Shown here: in pieces, positions 32,210 through 45,471 of the stretch
Layout of the letters: every line of letters starts with the position of its first letter
Numbering within the stretch: the first letter of the stretch is position 1
NCBI GenBank assembly: GCA_001414485.1
Contig: LLEY01000091.1
Location: 186,001-250,000 of the forward strand
Reading direction: 5' to 3'
DNA length: 64,000 bases
Origin: Calycina herbarum
Taxonomy: Eukaryota; Ascomycota; Leotiomycetes; Helotiales; Pezizellaceae
Position numbers and translations under genes: made by a program
The notes under the pieces: model-generated
The model's database searches: none
Seen by the model: only the letters and a program-made list of their open reading frames with translations
What the model was told of the DNA's origin: nothing

Positions 32210-35200
32210 TTATTGGTTCTTGGTCCACGAGTCCTGCCTGTATGAGGTCTTTGCCGCAACTGTCAGCCCAACCGCTAGCAACGTAGCCCCTCCTAAAATC
32301 TCAAAAACAGCCAAATCCGCATTCATGTCTCTTGCCAGCCAATTCCTCAATTCCACGGCTACTAAAGAATCCACACCATAACTTTCCACACGGTTCTTAA
32401 GCTCAATATTATCTTCTGGGACGCCTAGAATCTTTGATAATTTCTTGCGCAGCGCATTTGCCACAAGGTGGCCGGCGTCTGCGAGGCTGGGAGCCGAGAC
32501 GAAAAGAGCCTGATAGTCAATACCAGCCTCGTTCACGCCTTCGGATGACGTTCCGAGATTATTGATTTGGTGCATGAAACGAAACATGGGTTGGTAAAGA
32601 CACATGGGGACTTCTTTGCCCTTTGCAATGATCTTTGAGGGTATATCGAGACCCGTAACAACTTGGCTATGTGCTGGCGAGGGAAGGTCGAGTGACGGAT
32701 CACAATAGAAGTCTAAAAGAGCAAAAAGCTCCTCTAAAGAGAACGGAAGCATAATCCCCAATTGTTGGAAATAATTCATCACGCTTTCGTTTTCGGCTAC
32801 AAAACCCTCTCCAAGTACGATTCCGAGATCAATGGCAATTGCTTTTTCGCCCTGTGAAACACGAAACTGGGCGAGGGTATCTTGGTAAGTATTCCCAGTT
32901 GCGTAGTTAGACTGACCGACGTTTCCGAAAATACCGGTAGCGGAGGAAAGAAGTATGAAGAAGTCCATCTGTTTTGGTAATACGCTGTGGAGGTTCCAAG
33001 AGCCGGCTATTTTGGGAGTGACGCTCTCTTCCCATTCCTGAAATGTCATTTCTGAAAAGCGAGTATCCTGTAGAACCATCAGTACTTATGTTGAAACACT
33101 ATATATGGACGCTAGAACATACCCTAAGTACCATGGAGGCTTGAAAGCATCCTTTGATTGTTGGCATTCTCGAAGCGCATTCGTCGAACACGCTTTGCAA
33201 AGCGTCAAGGTTCGCAATATTGCAACTTGGCGCCTCAACCCGGACTCCTTTTTTATGAAGCTCAGCTAGTAGGTCTTGGGCTTTCTCTTTGCCATCAGGT
33301 CCTGATCGGGAGAGCAATATCAGGTTTCTCACCCCTCGGGCAACGAGCCAGCGAGCGATGCTACGACCCAGACCACCCAGACCACCGGCTATCACGTAAG
33401 TTGCGTTTGAGGAGAACAAATAAGATGGTTTGGTCTTCAGCGATGTCTGGGTTCAAATTAGCACCGAGTTACTTCCATATTGGAATCAAGGGAAACCAAA
33501 AAACCACGATTACTTACCAAAACTTCTGCCTCCTTCATCATCTCAAGCACCATTTTCCCAGAGTTCTTACCTCCCTGCAGCACTCTTAGAGCCTGCTCAA
33601 GATCCGAAATGGAGAGTATATCGAGTGGTTCAAGTGACCGAAGATTTTTGTCTCTAAACAACTCCATGATTTTTTGAAACAATTTTGAGGCCATCAATGG
33701 CCTTTCTGCAACAATAAGGTCAAGATCAACAGTCGCGAACGAAGTGTTTCTCGAGAAAGGATACATGTCGAGTTTACCATGAGTCTCGACATCTCGCTTG
33801 CCAATCTCTATCATGCGACCAAATGGTGCTATACACTCCCAAGTAACCACTAGTTTCTCTCCAGATACCGAATTGAGTACGACGTCGACTCCTCTACCTT
33901 TTGTCATCCGCATGATTCCATCTGCAAAAGATGTGTCCCGACTAAAGAAAATATGATCCTCGGGAACATCGAAAAGACTCATGAGCTGTTCCTTTTTCTT
34001 TAAAGTACTAACAGTGGTAAAGACTTCAGCGTTGAGGAGCTGCGCAACCTGGATGGCTGCCTGCCCAGTTCCTCCAGCGCCCGAATGAATCAGGACTGAT
34101 TCTCCTGGCTGGAGACGAGCATTGTCGTTCAAACTATGCCATGTAGTACCGAAGGCGACGGGAATGGCTGCAGCTTGCGCGAATGTCATATTCCCAGGAA
34201 CCTTCACTGCGACCTTGTAATGGCATCGCGCATAGGATCTGAAAAAGTTTCGTCCGGCCATTACAACACGATCCCCAGGTTGAAGATGTTTGCAGTATTC
34301 TCCTACTTTCGTGACAATACCTGCGCCTTCGCAGCCTAGTGTATCGCTGTCTGCTTGTCCTATGGCATTAAGAAGATCTTTGAAATTGACACCGGCTGCG
34401 TGGAGTTTTATTTCGATTTCTTCTGCACCAAGTGGTTCATACACTATTGGATCTTCGACAAACTCAATTGAATCAAGCAGTCCAACGGTTTTCACGTTTA
34501 CCTTTAACGGTGGCCCTTCTGCGAATTTCTGGTTGCGCCTGCGACAGTTTGTTCGATCAAAAATGTATTCATTAGTACCCGTGGCCTCCGTGATGCGATT
34601 GATATTGAGTAGACCATCGATTTCCATGTATTCCGGGTCTAACTCAGTCTTTCCCGAAGTGGGAGCCATGAGGCCGATTATTTTGGAAATATTCGAAGCA
34701 TGCCTCTCAATAGCCTGCCCCGCAGAACTGTCCAGGGCCAGGGTGACGAAAGGAACGTTGAAATGTTCTTGTCGGGAAACGCGAGAAAGTCCAAGAATTG
34801 GTCCATAATCGGGAGTTGTAAGTTGTTTCCCACCCCCTGATGTAACCCAGAGAAGGCAACCGGCCGAAGGAAGCAGCGATTGGACTGCAGTGAACTCTTC
34901 CGGGCAAAGGTTTCGAATGAGTGGTCGGTCAAGTTCAATCAAGACGATAAAATTGTTGTTTTGTAGGTCCGGCATAGATACCGCTTCTATTAAACTGACC
35001 GATGAACCAATTGAGAATCCTGAGTCATGGAGCTCTCTTTCGAGCTCATTTGCCACTTGTGCCTGAAATGCTGAGGTTTTATCCAAAATGACATTCCATT
35101 TGGTAGCAGAAGTGCGGGAAGGAGTTTCCGTGGCTGCCGAGACCATCAAACTGCAAACATGGCTCTCAGGATTCTCGAAGTCTTTGAAGAGCAGATCCAC

Positions 35201-38200
35201 CCCGGAGAAATTGTTTTCTTTTAGAACCTGATTCCACTTTTCCTCCGTTATGGATGGGCTTTCCTGTCGGTAACTTTCTGAGCTCAACCACCACCCAGGT
35301 AGCAACCCAAAGACGAACCCAGAAAGTACATTCTGGGGAGCGCAGACTTCAATCATTAGCAGCTTTCCACCAGGCTTCAGTAAGCTTCGGGCGTGCTTGA
35401 TAGTTTTGTGCAAGTCTGGTGTAGCATGGAAAACATTTGCGGCAACGACAAGATCATAAGAGTTTGGTTCGAATCCTTGCAATAAAGGATCCTTCTCGAT
35501 GTCAAGAAGCTTGAATTTCATGCGATTGTTGTCCTTGAATCTCTCCATTGCTTTATCCAAAAATGACCTACCAATATCGGTGAAGTCGTAGGTAGCGTAC
35601 TTCTGAGATGTGGTCGTTTGTTCATTTTCAAGCCCATGCTTCGAGGTAAGAATCCTGTTGAGAAACTTTGTCGTTGCACCAGTCCCTCCGCCAATTTCCA
35701 GCATTTTCATTCCAGGATTTTTGTGGACCAAAGCTTCCAAATAGCGGTCGATCAGTTTAAAGGACTCTGAGCTCTCATTTGTTTCTTCATAAAAGCCTTC
35801 CACGAGCTCCTCGTCTTGAAACACTGATTGCAGGGGATCTAGTTTGCCGAGCAGTACTGGTGCAATTCTTTGGCCAACAGTCACATAAAGTTCTCCTCGA
35901 CGATTAAGTAACATGCTTTCATGGGTTTTTGCTCGCCAGCCGGGATCCTGCATGAGATTTTGACGATGAGCAACCTCGCCAACCGGTGTTTCTGCAAGGT
36001 CTAGATCGATCTGGGATTGCATCCACGCAGCGTATCTCCCAAGGTGACCGTGTGGTTTTACATCAGATTGTTTGAGCTGTCTCAGAGCCTCTGCACCATA
36101 TGCCAGAACAATCGTCTTCAAATTGTGCCACCATTCCAAATCCTGAATTTGCGGCTCATAGCCGTTTTCGCAATATTGTTGTATTTCCGAGGGAGACAAA
36201 GTGTCAAGGTCAACCTTCCAGTCCATGTTGAAGCACAAGGACTTTGGTACTTTTTGCTCCTTTGACTGATCCTCCGCGCTAGAGATAGCAGTTAAACTGA
36301 AGCCTTCAGCGTGAACCATGATAGATTGATCTCCTTCGCGTAACGCAGACACGCATGCTCGAGCAGTTCGCTTGCTGTGTCGTGTGGCCTTGGCATAGCC
36401 GCTTAGTGGTAACCCCTCTGGACTTTCAACACCCGAACTAGAGACCCAAAGTCTGTCCAGCCGAGTTGGAACCATCGTTTGTAAACCTGCGGAGTTCCCC
36501 TTGCTCAATGAAACAAAAACCATCTGGAAAAGGCCATCAAGAGTTGTCGGATGGATGACGGGGTTCCGAGAATGAAAATGCTCGAAAGGTGCGAGCTTAG
36601 CTATCGCATCGCCATTCTCATTAAATCGAATCTCCTTCAGGGGTTGAAAAGCTGGCCCATAGTCTAAACCTGTATTTTTCAACATTTGATACATGTCCGC
36701 AGGGTCAATTTCTTGATCAGCCAATTGCTTTGCCGTAGCTTGTCGGATTCGCAGCCTCTTCAGAAGCTCCTTTCCTTCTTTGCCATGGTCTACCTCCGAC
36801 TCTGGTTTGAAGTGATCTGCTTGAATGTACCCTCGACAAACTTCTTGAAAACCGCCTTCTTCGGGTACATGTAAAAACAGGGAGAATTCGTATCTTTCCT
36901 CTGATTTGGCTTGACCATTCTTAATTGGCCGAAGAGATATTTGTGTTTCAACACTTTTCTGGTCTGAAAGAATCAGTGGCTTCTCAAATACAATGTCCTT
37001 GAGCTGATAACCAATTACAGGCTTGTCTGAGTCCTCATCAAGCTGTTTCATGGCTTCAATTGCCATTGAAATCATACCGGCTGCTGGGTACAAGACGGCG
37101 CCATTGACTTTATGATCTTGTGCCCAGGGTACCTCGCTCAATCGTATGATGTGGTTCCATCGAGCATTGTGTGGATTCCAATCCATTACTCGAGTTCCAA
37201 GCAGCTGGTTGACGGGATGTTTTCGAGTTCGGTACTCCTTGTTCAAGCGAGACTCCTGCCAGTGAAGCACTGAGTGATCAAAGCAGTATTGTGGAAGATC
37301 TGTTAAAACAGTTGGTTTCTTTGAAGCATCGAATCTTGGCAAATTAGTTTCCCCGATCTTATCCAATGAGCCTTGACAATACAAGCGACCAGTTGCCTCA
37401 AGCAACGTTTCGATTGCAGATTTGTTTCGCACGAGTGCTGAGGTATAGGTAACCGGCGCACCTTCTCTCTCCACGGATGAGAGGATATCCCGTATGGGTC
37501 CTTGAAGAGCTGCGTGGGGGCCAATCTCAAGCCATGAATCTATTGAAAGACTTTTTAGGTGACTCTGGTCAAGCTTCTTCGTCACTTCCCCTGGAACAAC
37601 GTGAGAGTAGCAACGCCTGACGGCACCGAGGAAATCTACCTTGGAAACCATGTTCTGTACCCAGTATTGTGGAGTGCGAAGTAACTCCGGGGAAATAATG
37701 TCTCCAGTTACGGAAGACACCATCTGACACTGCGCCGAAATGCTTCCGGGATCAATTGACTTGATTAAGTGGAGGTATTCCGTTGATATTTCATTCATTT
37801 GAAGCGAGTGATACCCAACGGCGACTTGTAACATTCGAGCAAATATTTTCCGGTTCGCAAGACGTGCTACAAAAGGTTCTAGCTCGGTCTTTGGCCCGGA
37901 AAGGGTAACATTTTTGGGGCTGTTGATGCAACTTATTGTAAGTTGATGAGGGTGCAGATCAAGAGATTCTCGCTGCATCAATTTTAGCTCATCCCTTATT
38001 TGCTCTTGTGACAATCCAATTGCTGCCATGCCACGTTTGGGAATAGAAGCTGTCAATTTGGATGCCAAAACACCGCGATGGTATGAGAGCTTCATGGCTG
38101 CGCGAGCTGATATCGCCCCACTCGAGTATCTAAGCCCCCGTTAGCTTGAGGTTAATGGGAGGTAGATTAATAATCGTCTTTCAAGGTGGACTCACGCGGC

Positions 38201-40663
38201 AGCAATTTCCCCCGAAGAGTGGCCAACGACAACAGAAGGAAGGACCCCGAATGATTTTAGCAAATCAACAAGAGCTATTTGAATACCAGTGCAAAGTGGT
38301 TGACTAAATTCTGGCTCGTTAACCCGAGATTCTTCCTTGGTTTTTGCCAACTCGTCTATTCAATCTTGTCAGTAAGTCATCGCTTAGATACCCAGAAAGA
38401 CTTCTTACCAGAAAGTCGCCATGGACAGAATAATTCAAGCAAATGATCCTGTGATTTTAAGATGCTGTCTCTGAAAGTCGGGTACGCGAAAAGTTCACGT
38501 CCCATCCCAAACCATTGCGCACCTTGCCCTGTAAAAACAAATGCAAGGTTTGGCTGAAGAGTAGGTGATAATGCTGGCTTTGAAGCAGCATCCTTCAGAT
38601 TTGACAGTTGTTCAATAGAGTTCGCAACAACATATGACTTCCAAGGGAGGACACTCCGTCGACTGTTGAGTGTAAACGCTAAATTCTCCAGGTAACCGGG
38701 GTTTTGGTTTTTGGTGAGTTCAGCGAAATGGGAAGCGTAAGACGCAATGCCATCAATCAGAGATTTCTTATTGGCAGCTGACCAAACGAAAACCTTTGGA
38801 GTACCTGGATCTATAGAAAGTGGGTGTGATAGAGATATCGTATCAATGGTATCGATGCCATTTGCTTTGCTCACAACCCCCGTTGCATGTGGCGAAGGGA
38901 CCGTGCAATGGTTCGCTGAAATATTGTGGGTTTGGAGGTAATGGTAAACGTCGTCAAGTACAGCGTGAGAATTGGTTCCTCCCATCCCAAATGAATTTAC
39001 GGAAGCCCTTCTAATTCCATCGCTTGGCCACGGCGTACTATCCTGAGGAAACTATTATTGTCAACTTGAATGCTATTTATTTAGATGGAGACAACAACTT
39101 ACTTGGAGATTAAAAAACTCAGCGTCAATACGAGGATTCAGGCGTTTGAAGTTGGCATTGGGGGGTATAACTCCCTTTTCAAGTACCTGGATTGCCTTGA
39201 TAACGCCTGCTAAGCCACTGGTGCCTTCGAGGTGTCCGATATTTGACTTCACGGCGCCGCTAGTGACAGAATTAGCATTTATCACATGGCACATGAAGAT
39301 AGATATCTCTTCAACGTACACGAACAGCGGATCAAGAGGTGATCGATGGCGATAAAAGCTCTCTCCAATTGCCATCGCTTCTATAGGATCTCCAATCGGG
39401 GTTCCAGTACCTGACAGAGTCAGCAAGAAATTTCAAAGTCGTCCAATTTTGGAGTGCCTACCATGAGCTTCAAAGAACCTCGTTAACTTTTTGTCAAGTC
39501 CAGCCTTGCGGTAAGTTTCATCAATTAAGCGTGACTGTGATACTCTGCTTGGTTGTGTAAGTCCTCCGGTGGTATGGCCATCCTGGTTGGTACCAGTTGA
39601 CCGAATTAACGCGCGAATAGTATCCCCGTCCCGGATAGCGTTGGAAAGAGGTTTGAGAACGAGCACTGCGAATCCTTCCCCCCGCCCGTAGCCATTGCCC
39701 CGATCGTCAAAGCTGTAACATCGACCCTCAGGCGAGAGGAAGCCCATATTAGAAAACGCGATATTCAGCTCCGGTGAGAAAATCAAATTCGAACACGCAA
39801 CAATGCCCTACGTTACTTAGCTTCTTAGAAGTTCGTTAATGATTAGGTTGCATACCATCTTGGATTCCCCAGACCACAAGCCAGTACAAGCCAGATCTAG
39901 GGCAACAAGCCCACTAGAGCAAGCGGTATCAACTTGCATACTTGGACCTTCCAAACCATAGAACCAACTAAGCCTGTTTGCTAAGAAGCATGCACCACCA
40001 CCCGTGGCATTGTATTTTCCTATTTGGTTTGGATCTCTCCACATCAAAGACAGAAAATCGGTGGTGAAGCAACCAACGTAAACAGAGGTATTGGACCCTT
40101 TGACATTTTCGATGGGCATGCCGGCTAAATCAAGTCAACAAAACTCCTCAAAAGTCTACACCGTGGAAATAAATACCATTCTCCAAGGCTTTATATGTCA
40201 TCTCGAGAAGACCTCTCTGTTGTGGATCTAAACTCGCCGCTTCTTCCGGCATCATCGAGAAAAAAGACGCATCGAATCCCCGAGTATCTTCTTTGATGAA
40301 ATGAGCGCTTCTCATAGATATCTAACACCAATGTGAGCTGCGACTTTCATCAAATATGACGATGCAAATGCTTACAGTATTTGACTGATTCGGGTCCGAA
40401 TCATGAAACGCATCGATATTAATTCGCTCCTTGGGGAACTCTGTCGATACGCAGCGTTTTTCCAACATCATTTCCCAAAATGAATCTTCAGATATGGCAT
40501 CCTCTGGGAACTTCAGAGATATTCCAACAACTGCAATTGGTTCTAGAATCTCTTGCTGGCCTTCGCCATTGCCACAAAACCCATTGCTATGCATTTCAGG
40601 TGATTGATGTTGACCATTCTGAGCTGAGTTTTTGGGCTGTGCTTTTGGTGAAACGGAACCCAT
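32210..40663 (-). CDS. Highly reducing polyketide synthase, KS-AT-DH-MT-ER-KR-ACP
   Basis: Eleven exons on the minus strand encode 2623 aa: 40376-40663, 40177-40321, 39856-40124, 39462-39807, 39320-39410, 39103-39259, 38409-39042, 38196-38355, 33518-38129, 33123-33434 and 32210-33067. All junction phases agree. Domains in order, with approximate residues: KS from 41 (VDTACSSG, Cys213; EAHGTGT, His349; KSNIGH, His389); AT ([10 protein letters not shown] about 602; GHSSGE, Ser690); DH ([14 protein letters not shown], His1036; Asp1228 in [10 protein letters not shown]); C-methyltransferase ([13 protein letters not shown] about 1507); ER (1908-2233, nucleotide motif [11 protein letters not shown]); KR ([11 protein letters not shown] about 2251; Tyr2393); ACP (GVDSLVAVE, Ser2572). 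Every catalytic residue I could check is present, so the enzyme should make a methylated, reduced linear polyketide. There is no releasing domain; the adjacent FSH hydrolase probably supplies it. Confidence 0.95.
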
Positions 40664-41148
40664 ATTGATGACAATTCTGCCAGCTCAGCGATTTTTGACA
40701 GCAACTGGTAGTCAACAAACAAACGTAATATCGACGTATCGTTCGAATTTCCTTGTTCCGTGAACAGATTTGCCTATTCAGTCCAACCTATTTATGGTCT
40801 GGCAGTTGCAACAGTTGGGATTTAGTTTGCCTGGTAAGATAGGCCTAGATAATTGTCCTTGTAACCTTTAGTGTGAAATGCCACGAGATTACTCTAGCCT
40901 TTTAAAGGTACCAACAGAATCACCCTGGATACCTCATGCACCAACCCTAGTCACAACTTGTGCCTACTATATAACCTGGGCTGCAGTTGCAGGAAGTAGC
41001 TTGGAATTGATCTTGATTGGGAAATAGTTAAAGAGACTCGGTTCTATAAATTGTGGGTGATTGAGACGGTTCGTTTTTGAGAATCTACAGGTCTTTTACC
41101 ATCATTCATTTTTTCAAGTTAATCACCTGAAATTCACACGATACCAAG
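40664..41148. promoter_or_regulatory. Bidirectional promoter between PKS and FSH hydrolase
   Basis: 485 bp separate the divergent start codons. A TATATAA lies at 40968-40974. CGGTTC occurs at 41039-41044 and 41067-41072, and its reverse complement GAACCG at 44467-44472 upstream of the MFS gene. CGG-type half sites are used by Zn2Cys6 regulators, but no regulator gene is seen here and the motif is short. Co-regulation of the two genes is inferred from the shared region. Confidence 0.5.
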
Positions 41149-42095
41149 ATGCATTTCCTTTGCTTACACGGAATTGGAACGAATAGTCAGGTAACGTCTC
41201 AACCCCCCCTTTTTAACAATGGAACTTTCTTTCTTCTGGGGATTTCTAACCAAAGACAAGGTGTTTGAGGTCCAGACTGGTACGCAACATTCGCGGATTT
41301 CCTTCCAAAAAATTATTCCCAGCTAAAGTGCCCACCCACTGGCCGAATGCATGTAACTGATTTCTCCCAATCATAGCTGCACTTCGATATGAGCTTGGAG
41401 ACCAACACACGTACGAGTTCGTGGAAGGAACGGTTCCTTGGCCTATGGCCCCCGGTAAGCCTATTTCGGTGCTGCATGATGATGCTGCGTGGGTTGTTGC
41501 AGGGGAGGGGGTGACCGTCTGTTGGTTTTTACAGCAAATTCCACGGCGCTAATTTCATGTAGGCTTATCTGCTCTTTTCGACCTGGACGCCTCTTACTAT
41601 TCCTACTTCGATCCTGGCTCCCCGAAAAGCGTGCAGGATGCACTCAATCTGTTGGACAGCTACCTCTCTGACCAAGGGCCATTTGATGGCATTCTTGGCT
41701 TCTCTCAGGGAGCTGGGCTTGCGGCCATGCACATGGCTCGTCAAGCTATGGTGGACCCTACATGTAGGATCAAACCGCCTCTCAAATGCGCCATTTTCTT
41801 ATCGAGTATCGCTGTTCCGGATCCCACAGCGTTCGATTTGAGGGGGGAGATCAGAATGCTGGACCCCAAGATTGATGGACAATTGATTCGGATTCCAACT
41901 GTGCATATTTGGGGTGCAAAGGATGAACTGAACAAGGAGAGTCGTGTGTTGAAAGCACTATGTGACCATCGTACTGCCTCCACATTCATTCATGAAGGCG
42001 ATCACGAGGTTCCTGGATTGGGAGCAAAAGAAGCAGTCACTGAAACCGTGAAAACCATTCGGAGGTCGATTTTCACGGTGCCTTATGTACAGTAA
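41149..42095 (+). CDS. FSH1-family serine hydrolase, LovG-like PKS-releasing thioesterase
   Basis: Four exons, 41149-41190, 41261-41279 (19-nt micro-exon), 41377-41454 and 41563-42095, give 223 aa. N-terminal FLCLHGIGTNSQ and TAALRYELG are typical of fungal FSH hydrolases. The catalytic triad is visible: Ser94 in GFSQGAG, Asp167 in WGAKDE, His194 in EGDHEVPG. In lovastatin-type pathways the related LovG releases the finished chain from a highly reducing PKS that lacks its own thioesterase. The divergent gene next door is exactly such a PKS, so the same role is likely. Its stop codon is only 27 bp from the convergent MFS stop. No signal peptide is present, consistent with a cytosolic enzyme. 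The role is inference; the family is secure. Confidence 0.92.
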
Positions 42096-42122
42096 TTATT
42101 GCTACCTAGGTATGATTACAAT

Positions 42123-44144
42123 CTATTTTGCAATCCTGACAGGCTCTTTCGTCCACATCAAAGCAGTAGCTGGCAGCTGCGCTACCGCGAAACCAATCAT
42201 GACCTGCATCTGTCGATTGTACCCTTCCCCAAATATTGACCGAACTGTGCTCTGGAGCCCAACTGGAAGGTTTCTTATAGTGTCGGTCGATGCGAGGATC
42301 ATCTCTGATTCTGATGGAGACAGAACTTGCAGCAAATCAGATCTTATCGTCCTATTCATTATACTTATCACAATTGAAAGACCCATAATTCCGCCTAGAA
42401 TTCGAAATTGCGCTAACACTGCCGTTCCAACAGCTGGAGAAAGTCAGCAGAGTTTTAGATAACCAGCAGAGATAGTAACGAACCCAGGTCTCTCTTCTGC
42501 ACGACAAACGGGACCATGCAAATTAGGGGAGCATTGATTAGACCGACCCCCAGCCCGGCAAGAATTTGGAATCCGTATTGAGATGGATGAATCCGGAGAG
42601 AATTATCGGCCATGGAAAGTCCAACTGTGCCTGCGGTTTGGAAGACAATTGCCCCCACTGCGAAATATATCGGAGGGATCCTAGTTTTACTGATCAACAT
42701 GGAAGAAATAGCTCCCGCAGTAGGTATGAAAACACCAAATGGTATCAATTTTGTAGCTGCCTTGAAACTGCTGTTATCATTGACGGTCTGGAAGCGCTGC
42801 GGAAGCTGAATAGTGCAAACGGTGAGGACCCCACCCGCAAAGAAAACATTCCTGTGTTTTGTTAGCCAAAGTCTCAAGGACTTATAGTAACTATGATGCT
42901 CACAGAACCATTCCCATTACCCGACGATCTACGAAAAAACGCCAGGGAAAAACTGCCTCTGGGAGCTCTCTCATCGTGGTTACAAACCTCTCCCAGAATA
43001 GAAATGCAACTGAAAACAACCCGGCGAAGACAAACAAGACGATATTGACAACCGAGCCAAAAGAATCCCCTGTGACTGCAAGTTGCAAAGGCGTAACGAT
43101 GAAGATAATGAGGCCGAGCAGGAGAAAAGCACCAATTATGTCGACCCTGGGAAGAGATTTAACATTTGTAAGTGTTCCGTTCGTGTGTTTTTGATTCGGC
43201 ATTGTTGATGGCAGGAGGAGGAGTAAGAGGGTAAATGATATGAACCCTATTGGCAGACTATAGTGGTCAGTTAGTTGTTTGACAAAAAATGGAGGTGTGT
43301 TGTCTGCTACTCACTTCAAATAAAATATCCATCTCCATGTCGTATTAGCATTGATCAACCCGCCCAAAAGTGGGCCAAATACAAGTGAACAACTGATGAC
43401 CATCGACACCAGGGCAGTATAGTGGGGGAACTTTCGCGGCGGTACAATTTCGAAGAATATAATTGATCCTATGGAATATATTCCTGATGCTCCCATCCCT
43501 TGAAGACACCGCAAGCCAATCCTGTCTTGACATTAGTATTTCTTGAAGAAAAGAATTAATCTTTGGCGGACTCACAATTGGTAAAGGGTTTGGCAACCAC
43601 CGCAGCCCCCTGACGCAGCGATGAAAGAAACGACAGCCAGTAAAAGCAATGGCTTTCTTCCAAAAATATCACTGAGCTTCGCCCAAATCATGATGAGACC
43701 TGTAAGAAAAGGTAAGCTAAAACCCGGAAACATAATTTTTCAAGAGAACCTACCGGCATACGTTAACATGAAGCCGGTGAACACCCATGAGCTCTTATCA
43801 AAACCTTGCAGCTCGTTGGTTATGGCCACAATGGAAGTGCTGACGATTGAAGATTCCATTTGAGCAGAGAAAATAGCGAGACATAATCTGCGAATTTTAG
43901 ATATTAGCACCAGTTGGGATGTTCGTTCAGGAGAAATTTAGAACCACACTCTTAGGGGAAAAACATACGCCAGAGTGATTAGATGTAGTCTCCATCCTGA
44001 AATGTATTCATTCTCTGAGAAATCTTGCCGATGGTCGAGGTACTCGGACGACAAGTCAGCCACTGTTCCAATGTCTGTCTGGCTAGACGAGTCCGTGGCT
44101 TCAACATTTCCGACTCGAGCCTTTTCCGATTTGACCTCTGCCAT
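42123..44144 (-). CDS. MFS multidrug/toxin-exporter-type transporter (14 TM)
   Basis: Seven exons on the minus strand encode 557 aa: 43969-44144, 43754-43887, 43576-43699, 43315-43521, 42904-43257, 42484-42851 and 42123-42433. Introns are 50-86 bp; one donor is the rare GTTCGT (intron 6). A hydrophilic acidic N-terminus (about 50 residues) precedes the first helix. Motif A appears as GLIMIWAKLSDIFGRKP, and the DHA14-type signature as [25 protein letters not shown]. Drug:H+ antiporters of this group export secondary metabolites. Its place between the PKS hydrolase and the P450 suggests it exports the cluster product or provides self-protection. There are about 14 hydrophobic helices, with no truncation. 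Confidence 0.9.
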
Positions 44145-44936
44145 CGCAAGAAAGGATGAAAGGACTTGCTAGTAGAAAGCTGTGGTGCAATGTATGGGGC
44201 GTAAGAGTATTGGTTTGTCATTCGTTTGAACCATCATCAGCACTTCCGCAAAATTCACCTGCAAAATCAGAAGTAGCATTCCAACCAAATTTACGACCCA
44301 AGACTGCCACTTCGCTGTTGGAGCTTCTGCCAAGCCTCCCATGCGTGGGAGTTGATTGTGACTCCATGCAAGTAAGAATTAAGCCGAGAAGGCTATTGGT
44401 GACTCGACTGAAACTCCATGCACAGTGGTTGGTTTTCAATAATACTACGGTATGTTGTATGCCTGAGAACCGTTGGTGATCCGGCTGCGCCTCTCATGCA
44501 CAGCGGCTAATAGCAGTCGCTGCTTGAAAGGAAAGCTACTCGGTATCAGAATGTTACTTTTTATGACGCGTCTTATCTGACAGAGAGGCGGATACAGTAC
44601 TCTACGGCCAAGGTAGGTTACCTTTCAATGGGTCAAAAGAGCGAAGTGAGGAAGTGGATTACGGTTAAGCGAGGGATGGCTCGCTTGGGTGCAAGATAGA
44701 AAACTGGGGCTCGCCATATAACGAGCTTCCTTCAAGGTGAGAGATTACCAGGGTATTCTGGTAAACGCGATGAATCAACATTTATATACATACGGAGTAT
44801 GAATAGCGTGCTTACGGGCTCCATGCCAAGTTATACCCCTCCTTAGTTTATTCCTTCGAATTGATTCAGCACCGTAACAGGAGAATCTTCCGATCCTGGC
44901 GGATTCTACTCCTGTCAGTTCGAATACCCCGCATAA

Positions 44937-45032
44937 TACTATCCCCCCCCCCTAATTACATTGTACGGTGCACAGACATTTGCCATACTAAAACGACCGT
45001 GCGCATACAATGTAATTAGGGGGGGGATAGTA
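44937..45032. mobile_element. 96-bp hairpin MITE with TA borders
   Basis: The left arm TACTATCC followed by a C-run and TAATTACATTGTA pairs with TACAATGTAATTA, a G-run and GGATAGTA at the right end. The arms differ only in C/G-run length and a few bases near the loop. TA at both outer edges fits Tc1/mariner-style target duplication. It is too short to encode anything. The long C and G homopolymers are unusual for an AT-rich spacer. Confidence 0.65.
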
Positions 45033-45471
45033 CGTAAGTTGGAGATCAGGAAGATCGACATTGCCGTAGATTCAACGGCCAAATCTCGCTTTAGATCTGC
45101 GGGTCTTTTTTTCTACCTCCTCACAAGAGACAGATCCATTGCGACCTTGCAAATATTAAAATCGTATCTTGATGATTAGACTAAATTAGTTGGTTAGTCA
45201 ATGGGCGATTCGCGTCTACAGCCAGTCCTTAGACCTACAGTACTTGTACGTTGGGCAAAAAAAGGAATCGTTTTACCCAGGAAAGAAGGCCACTCTGTAC
45301 TTCGAAAATGGAGTGGCGCAACCGGTTATTTTCACTCGCGGGGTCCCCAACCACCGGGTAATGACCTGCATCCTCATTTTCCAATCGGTCGTTCTCCCTC
45401 AGCCGGTCAAATCCGAGATAAATTTCAAAGATCCACCATTCACATCGATTGTATATCGTATATTGGGGAAT

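Noticed and set aside
34290..34808. 172-codon plus-strand frame inside the PKS
   Set aside because: Antisense shadow of the enoyl-reductase-encoding region, all motifs of which are intact on the minus strand.
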